Shown one piece after another: positions 1 to 10,699 of a stretch of 64,000 nucleotides of DNA. The stretch spans positions 38,331,882-38,395,881 of the forward strand of contig NC_091145.1 in the NCBI RefSeq assembly GCF_041381155.1, written 5' to 3'. This DNA is from Argopecten irradians (Eukaryota; Mollusca; Bivalvia; Pectinida; Pectinidae). The notes beneath the pieces are model-generated. The model saw nothing but the letters and a program-made list of their open reading frames with translations. It had not been told where the DNA came from and did no database searches. Position numbers and translations under genes: made by a program. Each line of letters begins with the position of its first letter. Position 1 is the stretch's first letter.

Positions 1-452
1 GGCCACAGGCCCAGTACTGATGTGTATCTCCATGTACTAGAGGCCACAGACCCAGTACTGATGTGTATCTCCATGTACTAGAGGCCACAGTCCCAGTACT
101 GATGTGTATCTCTATGTACTAGAGGCCACAGGCCCAGTATTGATGTGTATCTCCATGTACTAGAGGCCACAGGCCCAGTATTGATGTGTATCTCCATGTA
201 CTAGAGGCCACAGGCCCAGTACTGATGTGTATCTCCATGTACTAGAGGCCATAGGCCCAGTATTGATGTGTATCTCCTTGTATTAGAGGCCAAAGGCCCA
301 GTATTGATGTGTATCTCCATGTACTAGAGGCCACAGGCCCAGTTTTGATGTGTATCTCCATGTACTACAGGCCACAGGCCCAGTATTGATGTGTATCTCC
401 ATGTTCTAGAGGCCATAGGCCCAGTATTGATGTGTATCTCCATGTATTAGTA
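1..452. repeat. 41-bp minisatellite, about 11 copies
   Basis: A unit of 41 bp beginning ggccacaggcccagtactga and ending catgtactaga repeats head to tail from the first base of the window, so the array probably continues to the left. Copies differ by single substitutions (tactga/tattga, tctcc/tctct). No coding signal is visible. Confidence 0.95.
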
Positions 453-662
453 ATTTATTATTTACATATGTTTAGCCTGCAATTACAATATTTAAATTAT
501 GTCATCGAAGTAAAGTGAGTTAATTTTTCGGAAAATTTGTGAGCATGCATGCAGTTGTACATGGTGAAATATTTGTTTTTCTGAATGCTGACAAGAGACA
601 AAACAAAATAAAAATATGAAGGGTCAATTTTAACAGCATTGTTTTTAGTGTACAAAATTTTG

Positions 663-2068
663 TTAAAGGCCCACTACCTTTCTGGAGCAAAATATAAAGG
701 TTTCTTAAACAAGAGGCCCAAAGGGCCTTTACGGTCATCTGACTACCTTGGCAATAGTAAAATGAATTATATATGATGACACTTTGTCAAGGCCATGTCA
801 GGATCATTTTCAATTTTTTTCAACGAATTCTAATTCAAACAAGAGGTACAAGGGCCTTAACATATAGGAAATTAATTAGATATAGTGTCATGGTAGCCAT
901 CTTTGATTTGGGATCAACCAGAGATGTAACAATACTTTGTCGGGACCATATCAGGATCATTTCATGCAAGTTTCAGCCAAATCGCACCGGTAGAACTTGA
1001 GTAAAAGTTCAAAATGTTGTCAGGACCATGTCAGGATCATTTCATGCAAGTTTCAGCCAAATCGCACAGGTAGAACTTGAGAAGAAGTTCAAAATGTGAT
1101 TTCAAGATGGCAGCTGTGGCAGCAATCTTAGATTTCGAATCGACCCCAAAAATAACAACACTTTTTGGGACCATGTCAGGATCATTTCATGCAAGTTTCA
1201 GCCAAATCGCACCGGTAGAACTTGAGAAGAAGTTCAAAATGTGTTTTCAAGATGGCGGCTGTGGCGGCCATCTTGGATTTTGGATCGACCCCAAAAATAA
1301 CAACACTTTGTCGGGACCATGTTAGGATCATTTCATGCAAGTTTCAGCCAAATCGCACCGGTAGAACATGAGAAGAAGTTCAAAATGTGTTTTCAAGATG
1401 GCGGCTGTGGCGGCCATCTTGGATTTTGGATCGACCCCAAAAATAACAACACTTTGTCGGGACCATGTTAGGATCATTTCATGCAAGTTTCAGCTAAATC
1501 TCACATGTAGAACTTGTTAAGAAGCTCAAAATGTGTTTTCAAGATGGCGGCTGTGGCAGCCATCTTGGATTTCGGATCGACCCGAAAAATAACAACACTT
1601 GGTCGAGACTATGTCAGGATCATTTCATGGCGCATGGCGCACGACGACAGACGAAGCATGATGGCTATAGGTCATCCTGACCCTTCGGGTCAGATGACCT
1701 AAAAACATTAATAACATTATAAAATTTACACAGATGGACTAGCTAAGATGTAGTTACAACACCAAACATATGCAAGATTTCCTGCGTAATATCTATATGA
1801 AAACAGCTATTGGAGAGTCATTTCTGTTTTTTTACTGTCTGGTGCAGTGATAGTCAACTACCGCACTGTATTTGGGACGCAGCAGGAATCATAAGACGAC
1901 CCAAGTTATGAACATTTATATTTTTATATATTTAATCAAATTGTTGAGAAGATGATGATAAGTATTTATAGTAACAGTAACTTTTGCAACACTACAAAAT
2001 TATCGATCTCGTTTTACATTACCATTTTAGAAATTAAAAGCCGTTTTGGAATGGTAGTGGCCCTTTAA
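663..2068. mobile_element. Non-autonomous DNA element with TTAA target duplication (split by a nested insertion)
   Basis: Terminal inverted repeats are AGGCCCACTACC at 667 and the complement of it, GGTAGTGGCCCT, ending at 2064. Each is flanked outside by TTAA (663-666 and 2065-2068), which is the target duplication used by piggyBac and Kolobok superfamilies. No transposase is present. About 1 kb of the interior is a second element (707-1703), leaving roughly 400 bp of original sequence, a typical MITE size. The superfamily assignment beyond TTAA is inference. Confidence 0.75.
707..1703. mobile_element. Nested short-TIR element with 146-bp tandem core
   Basis: The left end reads aacaagaggcccaaaggg followed by ggtcatctgac; the right end reads gtcagatgacctaaaa, its inverse. 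Inside, a unit containing ttcatgcaagtttcagccaa recurs at 961, 1041, 1186, 1332, 1478 and 1624, giving a period of 145-146 bp after a shortened first unit of 80 bp. Short open frames across it are by-products of the repeat. I associate ends of this type with bivalve repeat families; no transposase is encoded. Confidence 0.75.
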
Positions 2069-2108
2069 AATTGGCAATGTTCACATATTCAGGAAGAATT
2101 ATCTAAAA

Positions 2109-2630
2109 AAACAAGAGATCCCAGAAGGATCTTGGTGCCCAGCATAGATTGATCTAATTGTCTGACATTTGACAGATGAATCTTTCCTCTACTTTTCAAG
2201 CTTCAACTATCAAAATCCTCTACTAAGTACTTTCAAGCTTTAACTATCAAAATCCAAGATGTTGGGCTGACGGCCATCTTGTTGACCGATCGGTCTCTAA
2301 ATACAATATGCACAACTAGGGCTCTAGGGGAACTTACAAATGAAATTTAAGAATGATCCCTTCAACACTTTCTGAGAATTGTGATAAAAAACTTTAGCTA
2401 TCAAAATCAAGATGGCCTGGCAGCCATCTTGTAGATCGATCAGTCCCAAAACGCAATATGTTGTTGTCCTCAACTAGGGGAACATACATATGAAATTTGA
2501 GAACGATTCTTTTCATACTCTCTGAGAAATAGCGATAGCAAGAAATGTTAACGGACAGATGGACGGACGGACGGACAACGGACGAAAAGCGATTTTAATA
2601 ACCAACCATCCGATGATGGTGGGCTATGAA
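2109..2630. repeat. Dispersed repeat with two internal tandem units
   Basis: It starts aacaagagatcccagaagg and ends near gatggtgggctatgaag. Two related blocks of about 165 bp (about 2213-2375 and 2390-2540) each contain a gccatcttgt motif, a gatcgatcngtc motif and an aactaggggaac motif. A short gacggacggac run precedes the end. It is probably a non-autonomous mollusc element; the family is not identified. Confidence 0.55.
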
Positions 2631-2709
2631 GTGACAGTAAAGATTACAGTATGTATAGAGTAAAATTATTTTTGAGGGAATCAAACTCAGTTACATGTTA
2701 GTAACACTT

Positions 2710-2863
2710 AAGCATTGATGTTATTATTTTTTAACTTCATAGAGGTATGAAAGAAATTTTGTTTGCAAACTGTGTGAATCCTCGTACCGGATTCTCACAA
2801 AAGTTTGCAAACAAAATATATTTCATAACCCTATGAAGTTAAAAAATAGTTACATCAATGCTT
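2710..2863. repeat. Long imperfect inverted repeat (hairpin element)
   Basis: Left arm 2710-2781 (aagcattgatg ... gtgtgaatcc) and right arm 2789-2863 (ggattctcac ... catcaatgctt) are reverse complements over about 70 bp, with an interior of only a few bases. This is a foldback or MITE-like structure with no coding capacity. Confidence 0.8.
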
Positions 2864-2920
2864 ATAATTAATTTTTCAGACTATTTGATTACATAAAATA
2901 CATTAAAATGTACATCTCTA

Positions 2921-3909
2921 TTGATCAGGGCTCGACATTAACCATTGCCTGACTGCCTGGGGCAGGTCAGACCTCCTGTCGGGCAGGTCAGTTACATCTG
3001 TGACTTGCCCGACTGGGCAGGTGGATATTTTAGTGCCATTGATACTTGTTAAGGCTGATGTAGAGTTCATATCACAGTCATTAAGATAAAATTAAGGGCC
3101 AGCATGCAACAAAATCTTAGCTATGAAGCTGTCTACACAGATTTTTCGGTATAGTTAGTCATGGTCAAACAGATGTTTGTACATCCATGAAGTATACGAT
3201 GTGATAATTCAAGCGCTTTGATGACACAGTCATAATAAAATTTGAAAGAAAGCATGGCAAAGAGATTGATAACAAATGGTAGGCCTAGCTAAAAAGCAAT
3301 GGTATAGCAATAGTGGAAATCAAAAGTTTATCATTATGTGCAAGATTAATTATACATGACCAGATTTTGACTGAAAATCAAGAAATTTATAAGTTCTGTT
3401 CGCCATGCCAGCTATACACAACATAGTCTGCTCATTAATCGATCTTTCCCTATCGGTATTTCACAGTTTTTGCTTGTAGAATATTGTTAGCTAAGACACC
3501 TGTTCATCTCGTAAATAATCTCGTAAACGATACTGTGTGGACTAAGAAGAAGATACATCAAAGCAGATTTGTAGAGTCAGTGGAGTTATTAGGTCTGGAA
3601 GGTTCCTGATAATTATCACTTGCCCGACTGATCAGTAGCTAGGAACAATTTAACAGGACAGGACATATTTTGTTATATTTATATAATTACTAATTACAGT
3701 GTAATATTAATTCTCCAATATGCTCATATAAAACACAAAAATTAAGAAAATCAAAAGGAATGATAAATTAATCATAAAAATAGAGAAATTTTATCATTTT
3801 TCATTAAATTTAATAGGGCAAGTCAAATTTCCAATCGGGCAGGTAGTTTTTGTGGTTACCTGGCCGACAGGGCAAGTCCTTAAAAAAGTTAATGTCGAGC
3901 CCTGTTGAT
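2921..3909. mobile_element. Non-autonomous TIR element, 979 bp, with TTGAT flanking duplication
   Basis: The ends CAGGGCTCGACATTAAC (from 2926) and GTTAATGTCGAGCCCTG (to 3904) are perfect 17-bp inverted repeats. The 5-bp sequence TTGAT lies immediately outside both ends (2921-2925 and 3905-3909). Subterminal regions carry repeated gcaggtcag and cgggcaggt words on both sides, extending the inverted symmetry loosely. No open frame of note lies inside. The CAGGG terminus resembles hAT-type ends, but hAT elements make 8-bp duplications, so I leave the superfamily open. Confidence 0.85.
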
Positions 3910-4209
3910 CTTCCAATGGATTCTTTTTGGAAATCAATACGTCGACGTCTCTATTGTGACGTCATGATTACGTCGAATTTTCGCCCTATTCTAGGATTTT
4001 TTCTTCATTGTATATGAAGAAAAAGAATGTCAATCAGAGAGTTGGATTTAGTCTGGAAACAAATAAAAATTAATTATAATTGTAAGCATGCGACAACTTA
4101 CTACATATATGTGTAATGTTACCTTGTTAACGTTAGTGAAATAATTTAAACAAGCAAATTCGTGGAATTTCCATCCCCCGCTTTCATGACATATATTGAG
4201 GTAAACATT

Positions 4210-5180
4210 ATTGAGGTTAGGTTTAACCTTGTTTGAAACATGCCATGGCAATCGAACTTGGACAAGCACTTAAGGCATTTGACCTTGTTACCAAGTTTGA
4301 AGAAATTATGTTAATATTTATTACAATTATTGTAGGGAAATGGCAGAAAATGACTTTTTTTATTAAATAAAAGGGCCATAACTCGGCTAAATAAGGTCCA
4401 TCGCAAGTGGCGATCGAACTTGGCCGAGTTCTTAAGACATTTAATTTTGTTACCAAGTTTGAAGAAAATTGGTTAATATTTATTACAGTTATGTAGGAAG
4501 TGGCAGAAAATGATTTTTTTTAAGAAATCAAAGGGCCATAACTCTGTTAATTAAGATCTGCCAAAAGTGGCGATCGAACTTAATGGCTAAGCCCTAAAGG
4601 CAGTTAACTTTGTTAACGAGTTTTAACAATATTAGTTTTATCATTTGTTAGTTATTACACAGAAACTACAGAAAAATAATATTTGTGGTAAATTAAAGGG
4701 TCAAAACTCTGATAAATAACATCCGCTGAAAGAGTTGATCGAACCTAGCCAGGCACTTAAGGCATTCAACCTTGTTACCAAGTTTGAAGAAAATCGGTTA
4801 ATATTTATTACAATTATTGATTTATTGTACGGAAGTGGCAGAAAGGGACTTTTTTTCATTTAAGCAAAGGGACATAACTCCGCTAAATAAGGTCAGTTGA
4901 AAGTCATGATCAAACTTGGCAGAGTCCTAAAGGTATTTAACCGTGTTACTAAGTTTGAAAAAAATCGGTTTACATTTGTTACACTTATTGCACGGAAATG
5001 GCAGAAAATGCATTTTTAGTAATTCAAAGGGCCATAACTCCACTAAATAAGGTCCGTTGAAAGTCATGATCAAACTTGGCCGAGTCCTTAAGGCATTTAA
5101 CCTTGTCACCAAGTTTGAAGAAAATCGGTTTACATTTGTTACAGTTATTGCACGGAAACGAAGTGTTACAGACAGACGGA
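4210..5180. repeat. Tandem repeat block, period about 165 bp
   Basis: Words gggccataactc, ccaagtttgaagaaaat and ggcagaaa recur about every 160-170 bp (gggccataac-type words near 4373, 4533, 4697, 4866 and 5027), giving five to six diverged units. It ends with ttacagacagacggata, a tail I associate with bivalve non-autonomous repeats. Open frames here are by-products of the repeat. Confidence 0.7.
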
Positions 5181-5254
5181 TAAACCCAAATTAATATCCA
5201 ACGTTTCAGAGAAAGAGGGGGATACAAAAAAAGTAAATATTTCAATTTCTCTAC

Positions 5255-5642
5255 CTGTATCAGAGAGATATTCAACGAGCATCTTCAACAGATCCCACAT
5301 AAGCCGAATGCGTGGTATCTTCTCAGAATGCAAGTAATCTAACAATATGTCTATTCCAACCTCAAAAACACTTCCAAACACGTGCGCTGGTGCAATGGGG
5401 AGAACGCTACAATGCGCATTTGAAAACAGGTTCCCTTTTTCGATATCCCCGGCGTTACAGTTACATATTTTTAGCGCTGTTAGCGTGTAACAGGCATCAG
5501 ACGCCGCTATAATTCGATATAAAGAGGAAGTTGTTTTGTTTAAGAGTCTTTCTGGAAATGTTGGGAAATCCACATCTGTTTTTAAACGAATTTTCTTTTG
5601 TGGAACTCCGGAGTAGTCGTCTTTCCCTCTCTTCGACGCCAT
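5255..5642 (-). CDS. Probable first coding exon of an unidentified, HEAT-like protein
   Basis: The minus-strand frame opens at an ATG at 5642 (MASKRGKDDYSG) and stays open past a strong splice donor, CAG|GTAGAG, which would end the exon at 5255 after about 129 codons. Beyond it the frame runs into repeat-like sequence, as expected of an intron. The peptide begins with a basic stretch (KKIRLK), followed by leucine-rich helical segments such as FEVGIDILLDYLHSEKI. The order of a basic KKxRL stretch and then a helical repeat recalls the N-terminus of Integrator subunit 4, but the resemblance is weak and unverified. No further exon is seen downstream on this strand. Alternatively it is a chance frame; its length in AT-rich DNA and the donor argue against that. 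Confidence 0.5.
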
Positions 5643-5861
5643 TTTGTTGCTTGTGGGAGGCTAAAGTGTACACTTAACCAAAACCGTGTTGCAATCATCG
5701 CCTAACGGATTTTTTTTTTTTTTTTTTTTTTGGCATATTTTAGATAATTAAATTCACATTTGATGACAAAGCTTAAATTTTGAAGATTTACTGTAATGCT
5801 ACAATTATGCACTTAATTTTATAAAACACGGGTCTTCTACAATGTTACATGCGCGTACATG

Positions 5862-6100
5862 TGTGAAAGGATTGATATTTGTAAATTGTATGACCGGCCG
5901 GTCGTGTGTGAAAGTGGTTTTGTTTAATATAAATAATATTATGTCATCTGTTTTGTAATGCCTAATTGCTGGTGTTATATTTCCGTATTGTTTATTGCCG
6001 CTGGTTTCCTGTTGTCATCCGGGTATCTCAATTTGGTTACTTCCTTTACTTTCATTCAATTTGTAACAAGGTATCTTATTGGCTAAATTTGTCCCATTGT
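5862..6100 (+). mobile_element. Partial LTR (5' portion only)
   Basis: This segment is identical, base for base, to the first part of the LTR beginning at 28207; the exact match including one flanking base is 240 bp (5861-6100 and 28205-28444). It starts TGTGAAAGG and stops before the TATA box and polyadenylation signal present in the other copy. No polypurine tract precedes it. It is an LTR fossil of the same family, incomplete here. Confidence 0.85.
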
Positions 6101-6560
6101 CACTGGTAGCCCTGTTCTGTTAATTTTCGTTCTTAAACTGTTATTTTAACCATATTCGTGATTTTTTAAATACTTATGTTGGTTATATCTGTTTTACTGT
6201 TATTATCAAAATTTTAGTTATCTTTAACTAAAAGCATGTTATTATTTTCTAGCACATGTTATATTTTTGCTGCTGTGTTATCTTTATCTTTGCATGCGTT
6301 TGTCTTTTTTAAATGATGTTAGATTTAGTGGCTGATGTTATTATTTATTTTGCATTGTTATTCATTTCATTTCACGTGTTAGTGTCAGCTATGATTGTTA
6401 ATGATTTTGTTTCCCATGTTATTGCCAGAATGTTACGTGAGTTTTATGTGAAACTTTGTTAGCATCAACAGAACATGTGATTATTTACGTGACCACGTTA
6501 CAAGTATCGTTGGAAACGTTATTTTGTTTTGAAAGCGTTATTTTTTTTCATGGAAATACC
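6101..6560. other. T-rich stretch with quasi-periodic GTTA words
   Basis: About 20 occurrences of TGTTA, CGTTA or AGTTA are spaced roughly 20-25 bp apart (for example atgttatt, gtgttagt, cgttattt), with no exact repeat unit. No open frame spans it. Its nature is unknown; it could be a decayed tandem repeat. Confidence 0.4.
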
Positions 6561-8785
6561 ACTGCCTATTGTTCTCATTGACCCCCTACGGCGACAGCGC
6601 AGTGAGCCAGCGGGCAAGCTTCGCTAGTGTGTTGACCACTCACCCATAACGAGAGCACGGCTCCCAATATATAGTCGACTGGCGGTATCGCTGTCACTGT
6701 ATCGCTACCGTATCGCATGTGCTGTGCAACTGAGCATGGAATATATATAGTTTTCAGTTACTATATTTACAGTTCTAGCTAAGTCTCTGCGAAAAAAATC
6801 CTGTATGAATAGATCCTTAGTACTAGTTACTATATGTTACATCCGTATTCTTAGGTTAGTAAACGTCCAAATTTGTCAAGCTAACCAGTCACTTCTAGTT
6901 GTGTTCAAGTACCTAACACAAATGCGGTCACTCCACGAGCTAGCTTTGGACCATATCAAATCGATATGTTGCATCATCAAGGTCACTATGTCATCGCGAA
7001 ATATCAGCTCTAAAAACAGTATGAGACAAATCTTCATGGTCGTGTTAGAAGTCCCCCTTCAAAATTATGAAGATAAACGACTAAGCCCACAGAAAAAAAC
7101 AACCCCCAGGTCATTAAAGGGCCGCTTGTTACTGAGGTCGGGTCGGAATAAAATGAATTGAAAAAATTGTCAATTCAAGATTCAGCGAGAGAAGTGATGA
7201 CAAGGGGCGGAGTCAATTAATACCAATCAAGGTACGCTTGTTATGTGATTGGGTAATAGTATTCATGACATAGCCCATGAGGCACGGTGACATTTTTCAT
7301 AAAGAATAATGTTCATTTTTCAGACAATTTTAAACATTATAGCCAGTCAGGTGATACGACTTCTTTAATTGACTATTTGTAGACTTCTTTCAATTAACTG
7401 TACGGATAAGCAAAAGATGTAATGTCGTCCACGTGTTCTCACAGCATGTCATCACTCAACTACTGTATTAAACGATACTGATTTAACGGAGCAGTGGTTT
7501 TTAAAGTAGTATGCAGTTTTGACAAAAACAATAATGTATTCATAGACTTTATGCAGCAGATTTTGGACCTAGAAGATATGACGAATATGGATTCACACAA
7601 ATTTTTTTTTACCGTGGAAGGAATTATGAAGATATTTATGGATTGTATCGATTGGTCTACAAAAAAAGTACAGCTAAACGACCCATGTCATCTGTTTTAA
7701 TTATTCTCATTAATTTCATGTGTTTTGTCGATATACATGAAACACTAAATACTTTTGAAACCACGTTTTTACCTGATTGTTTATAATCGGCCCGCAGGTT
7801 GAATCATTTAGATTGATCAAAGATCGTATTAAACTTGAAATAAAAAAAATGAACAAATGAACTTTGTATATCAAGGATGTATTAAAAGGACCCCATTCAA
7901 TCTGAGGACCTCAGTTATGGAACACCAGCGCAAACCCAGTAATGATATATATTATTTTATACTCGGCCGTTGTCTTTTGGTCAAACTCACTTTACAAATT
8001 TCTTTACTATTCATAAAATCCACCGACTTATTGCGTTACGTGTTTTATTGAATCGTGTGCATTTATGGAACTATATTTCTGGTTATATACATATTTTTAG
8101 CGTGAATTGCCTGGTTAATTGTATATATATATATATATAATATAAAAAAATAAAAATCGATTTCTCACAAAAATGTTATTTAGCAAGAGGGATATTTAAT
8201 CCAATCTATCACTAACATTTCTCTTTTAACCTCATGTTTACGGACCATGGACAAAGGTTGGCCATTAACCGCCAGCGGGTACTCTCTAAATCACACGCGT
8301 GGCCATTCCAACGAACCCATAACGAAAATTGGCGAAGTCGTACCCAGAAAGTTACCTGAGAACTAATACGGTTGCGTGGCTTGGCATGTAAATCGCCGCG
8401 GGGTTCTAGCGTGACCAAGACAACGGGGTCATACCTCACGAAAACACGTGGAAAGCCCACCTGTCGTGCTTTTGATTCACAGACTTGCCTAACCAGTGTA
8501 CGGGTACTCTAATATGTAATTAATCCATGTCACTGCAACTCAGAAGATAGTTTCAAAGATTTCATTACATAGTCTCCCAGACACATTAAAATGTGTTACA
8601 TGGATTATACAAGTTACATTTTTAACTGCACGTGGCAGGATGGACAATATATATCATAACCAATTACTAAAATATGGAAAATTAACAATACTTATACCGT
8701 ACTACTATCATAGCTTTTATTCACATCTACAAAAATACCATCATTTTTCTAATGAATAGAGACACCTTCTTCAATGATTGGATAT
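6561..8785. other. No supportable gene
   Basis: Short open frames at 6805-7161 (+), 7494-7700 (+) and 8212-8460 (-) show no recognisable domain, signal peptide or convincing splice context, and I do not call them. A short (TA)n run lies near 8123-8140. The stretch 8215-8460 is unusually GC-rich for the area but unexplained. Confidence 0.4.
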
Positions 8786-8789
8786 TACA

Positions 8790-9110
8790 AATACCTATAA
8801 AGCCACCCATCTTATGAAGAGTGGGATTACTATAATAATACTGTGGGATATATTTAATACGTATATTTTTTTGATTTCTTCGTGTTTACATACAAAAAGA
8901 TAGTGAAATTCATCCCCGATATTTTCATTGCATAAATGGCATATTCTTTCCCGTTTCTCAACATTACGCCATCTTCCAGTCCATCTCAATTGGAATTTTT
9001 AAATTTGATATACGGAATTTAGTTATGTATACTCTATTCATTTCCGATAATTTTATAAGATAATTTTCAAATCCAAATTCTTTTTTATATAATCTTCCCA
9101 GTTCCCCATA
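8790..9110 (-). mobile_element. LINE fragment, C-terminal end of the reverse-transcriptase ORF
   Basis: Read on the minus strand, the upstream part gives MNRVYITKFRISNLKIPIE and, after a frameshift near 8985, GRWRNVEKRERICHLCNE followed by GDEFHYLFVCKH. A CxxC...H...C knuckle after a basic W-containing stretch is the usual C-terminus of several non-LTR retrotransposon polyproteins. No reverse transcriptase core is present, so it is a short, broken remnant; the clade is not resolved. Confidence 0.65.
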
Positions 9111-9114
9111 CACC

Positions 9115-10300
9115 ATAAAATAGTAGTCGAAGAACATGTACATGTACATAAGTACACATGTACCATAAGTACGACTACACAACTGTATGTGTGCTAATAT
9201 TATACAATACTATTTATTTTATCTAATTCTTATCGGAACACATCGTCGTACCTAAATGAATAGTCAAGGACTCCAGAACCAAAACCTGTAACTAGATAGA
9301 AAGTTTCTTTTTAATCTGTTAATATCGTGCATATATCTGGGTTTAGTGTAGTAGATAAACAAAGACGTGCGTGTCCTGAAAAGTCGTATATTAGAACGTG
9401 AAACTTTTTTTTCATTTTGAAATATTACCATTTAGTCTTTATATAAAATATCTCATAATACGTTGACTTGTATTTTGAAATGAAAAGTTGTTAAATTCTG
9501 TTGGTAACTCGATTTGGTCCGCAGTCACTTAAATAAAACACACCATATTACAGTTTACGCGTGGCTGCACACGTGATGACCAGGTACTGATACAATTGAC
9601 AGGAACAGAAAGGTCGTCATGGTTCATGCTGGGTGGATAGTTATTTCATGACGGGGAGGGGTGTGCGGTCTGTATACATGGGGCGGTGGCGTTTGTGTGA
9701 CATGAGTGAGTCGAGAATGCAGACATTTCTTCGATATTTTTAGAAATTGAAACTGATTAATACGTTCATAAAAATCACCAGAACTCAACCGTATGTAGAA
9801 AAAAAAATCTATGTATTATTACTCAATGATATGTCGAGCATTTAATTACGCCCCTAATTGTTTTCTAAAAGGTATTGTTCATAGACGGCACTGATTAAGA
9901 TATACACTTAATTCATTAATATTAAAATATGATACTTATAGATAATACCTGTATATATGTTATCTGTAATTTGATGTATGGATAAGCAGTAGTAAAATGC
10001 AAAGTTTGCAGAGGTATCACTATTTTAATTACTGATCAAATTAGGAACATAGTCTAAACCAGACTGACAGATGTTGTAATGGATTTGATGATCAGATTGA
10101 TTTCTTTACGCAATGACGCGCAAGCGTGATATGGGTCTGATGAAATCCATTGTTAATCGTTGGAAGTTTCGAGTGGGATTGGCATTCGGGTGTCGACAGA
10201 TCGGTGAGAGGTTGAAGGTTACCACTTCAAAGGAACTCTGTGATTGGTGTTACAAAACGCCATTTATCGGGAAAATATATCAAAGTTTTTCAGGGATGTA
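9115..10300. other. No supportable gene
   Basis: AT-rich DNA with scattered short frames. An open frame at 10113-10301 (+) has no recognisable features. Confidence 0.4.
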
Positions 10301-10306
10301 AAAAAA

Positions 10307-10432
10307 ATCAACACGATCAATTTTATTGTCCTCTTCAGCTTTTCAACAGTTAACACAAGTGATGACGTCAGGTTGGTATTTCCTTCGATCTTCTCTTGTC
10401 TTACACTATGATATCTGTAACGAGAACCTCAG
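10307..10432 (-). pseudogene. Decayed duplicate of the neighbouring terminal exon
   Basis: On the minus strand this matches 10602-10700: a tgaggttctcgttacag acceptor, then an ATATC start, an aagatcgaaggaaatacca core, a gacgtcat word and gctgaagagga near the end, followed by an AATAAA. Indels relative to the other copy destroy its frame. It looks like a local duplication of a last exon with its polyadenylation signal, about 300 bp away. Confidence 0.45.
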
Positions 10433-10601
10433 GTACCTTTGTATACTATATTAACTGAATATCAATGATCTAGAACTACAGAATCGTCTTCAATCGCAGA
10501 TCGAAGCCATGTATACAAGGTGTGTAGACAAGCTTTACAAATTGGAAATTGGTAAAAATTAACACGTGAACTTATGTCGTATAATTTCATTTATTTCAAG
10601 A

Positions 10602-10683
10602 TTAATCCTCTTCAGCTGATAAGTTTTGCATCATAACGTCATCCTGGTATTTTCTTCGATCTGCTTCTCTGGTCTTACGATAT
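10602..10683 (-). CDS. Possible terminal coding exon (27 codons) of an unidentified gene
   Basis: On the minus strand a pyrimidine-containing acceptor TTCTCGTTTCAG is followed by a frame reading YRKTREADRRKYQDDVMMQ and on to NLSAEED and a TAA at 10602-10604. An AATAAA lies about 10 bp past the stop (complement of tttatt at 10589-10594). The peptide is basic, then acidic, with no domain I recognise. Upstream exons were not found. The diverged copy at 10307-10432 supports a duplicated functional unit but does not prove expression. Confidence 0.4.
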
Positions 10684-10699
10684 CTGAAACGAGAACCTC

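Noticed and set aside
1-452. CRISPR-like array in the 41-bp repeat or the 18-bp array
   Set aside because: The units are contiguous with no unique spacers, and the genome is eukaryotic.
1077-1702. Repeated MRRSSKC- and KMAAVAAILDF-type frames
   Set aside because: They are translations of the 146-bp tandem core of a non-autonomous element.
4048-5275. Minus-strand frames with a repeated LRTRPS word
   Set aside because: They arise from the 165-bp tandem repeat.
6805-7161. 118-codon plus-strand frame
   Set aside because: No domain, signal peptide or splice context, and composition like the surrounding DNA.
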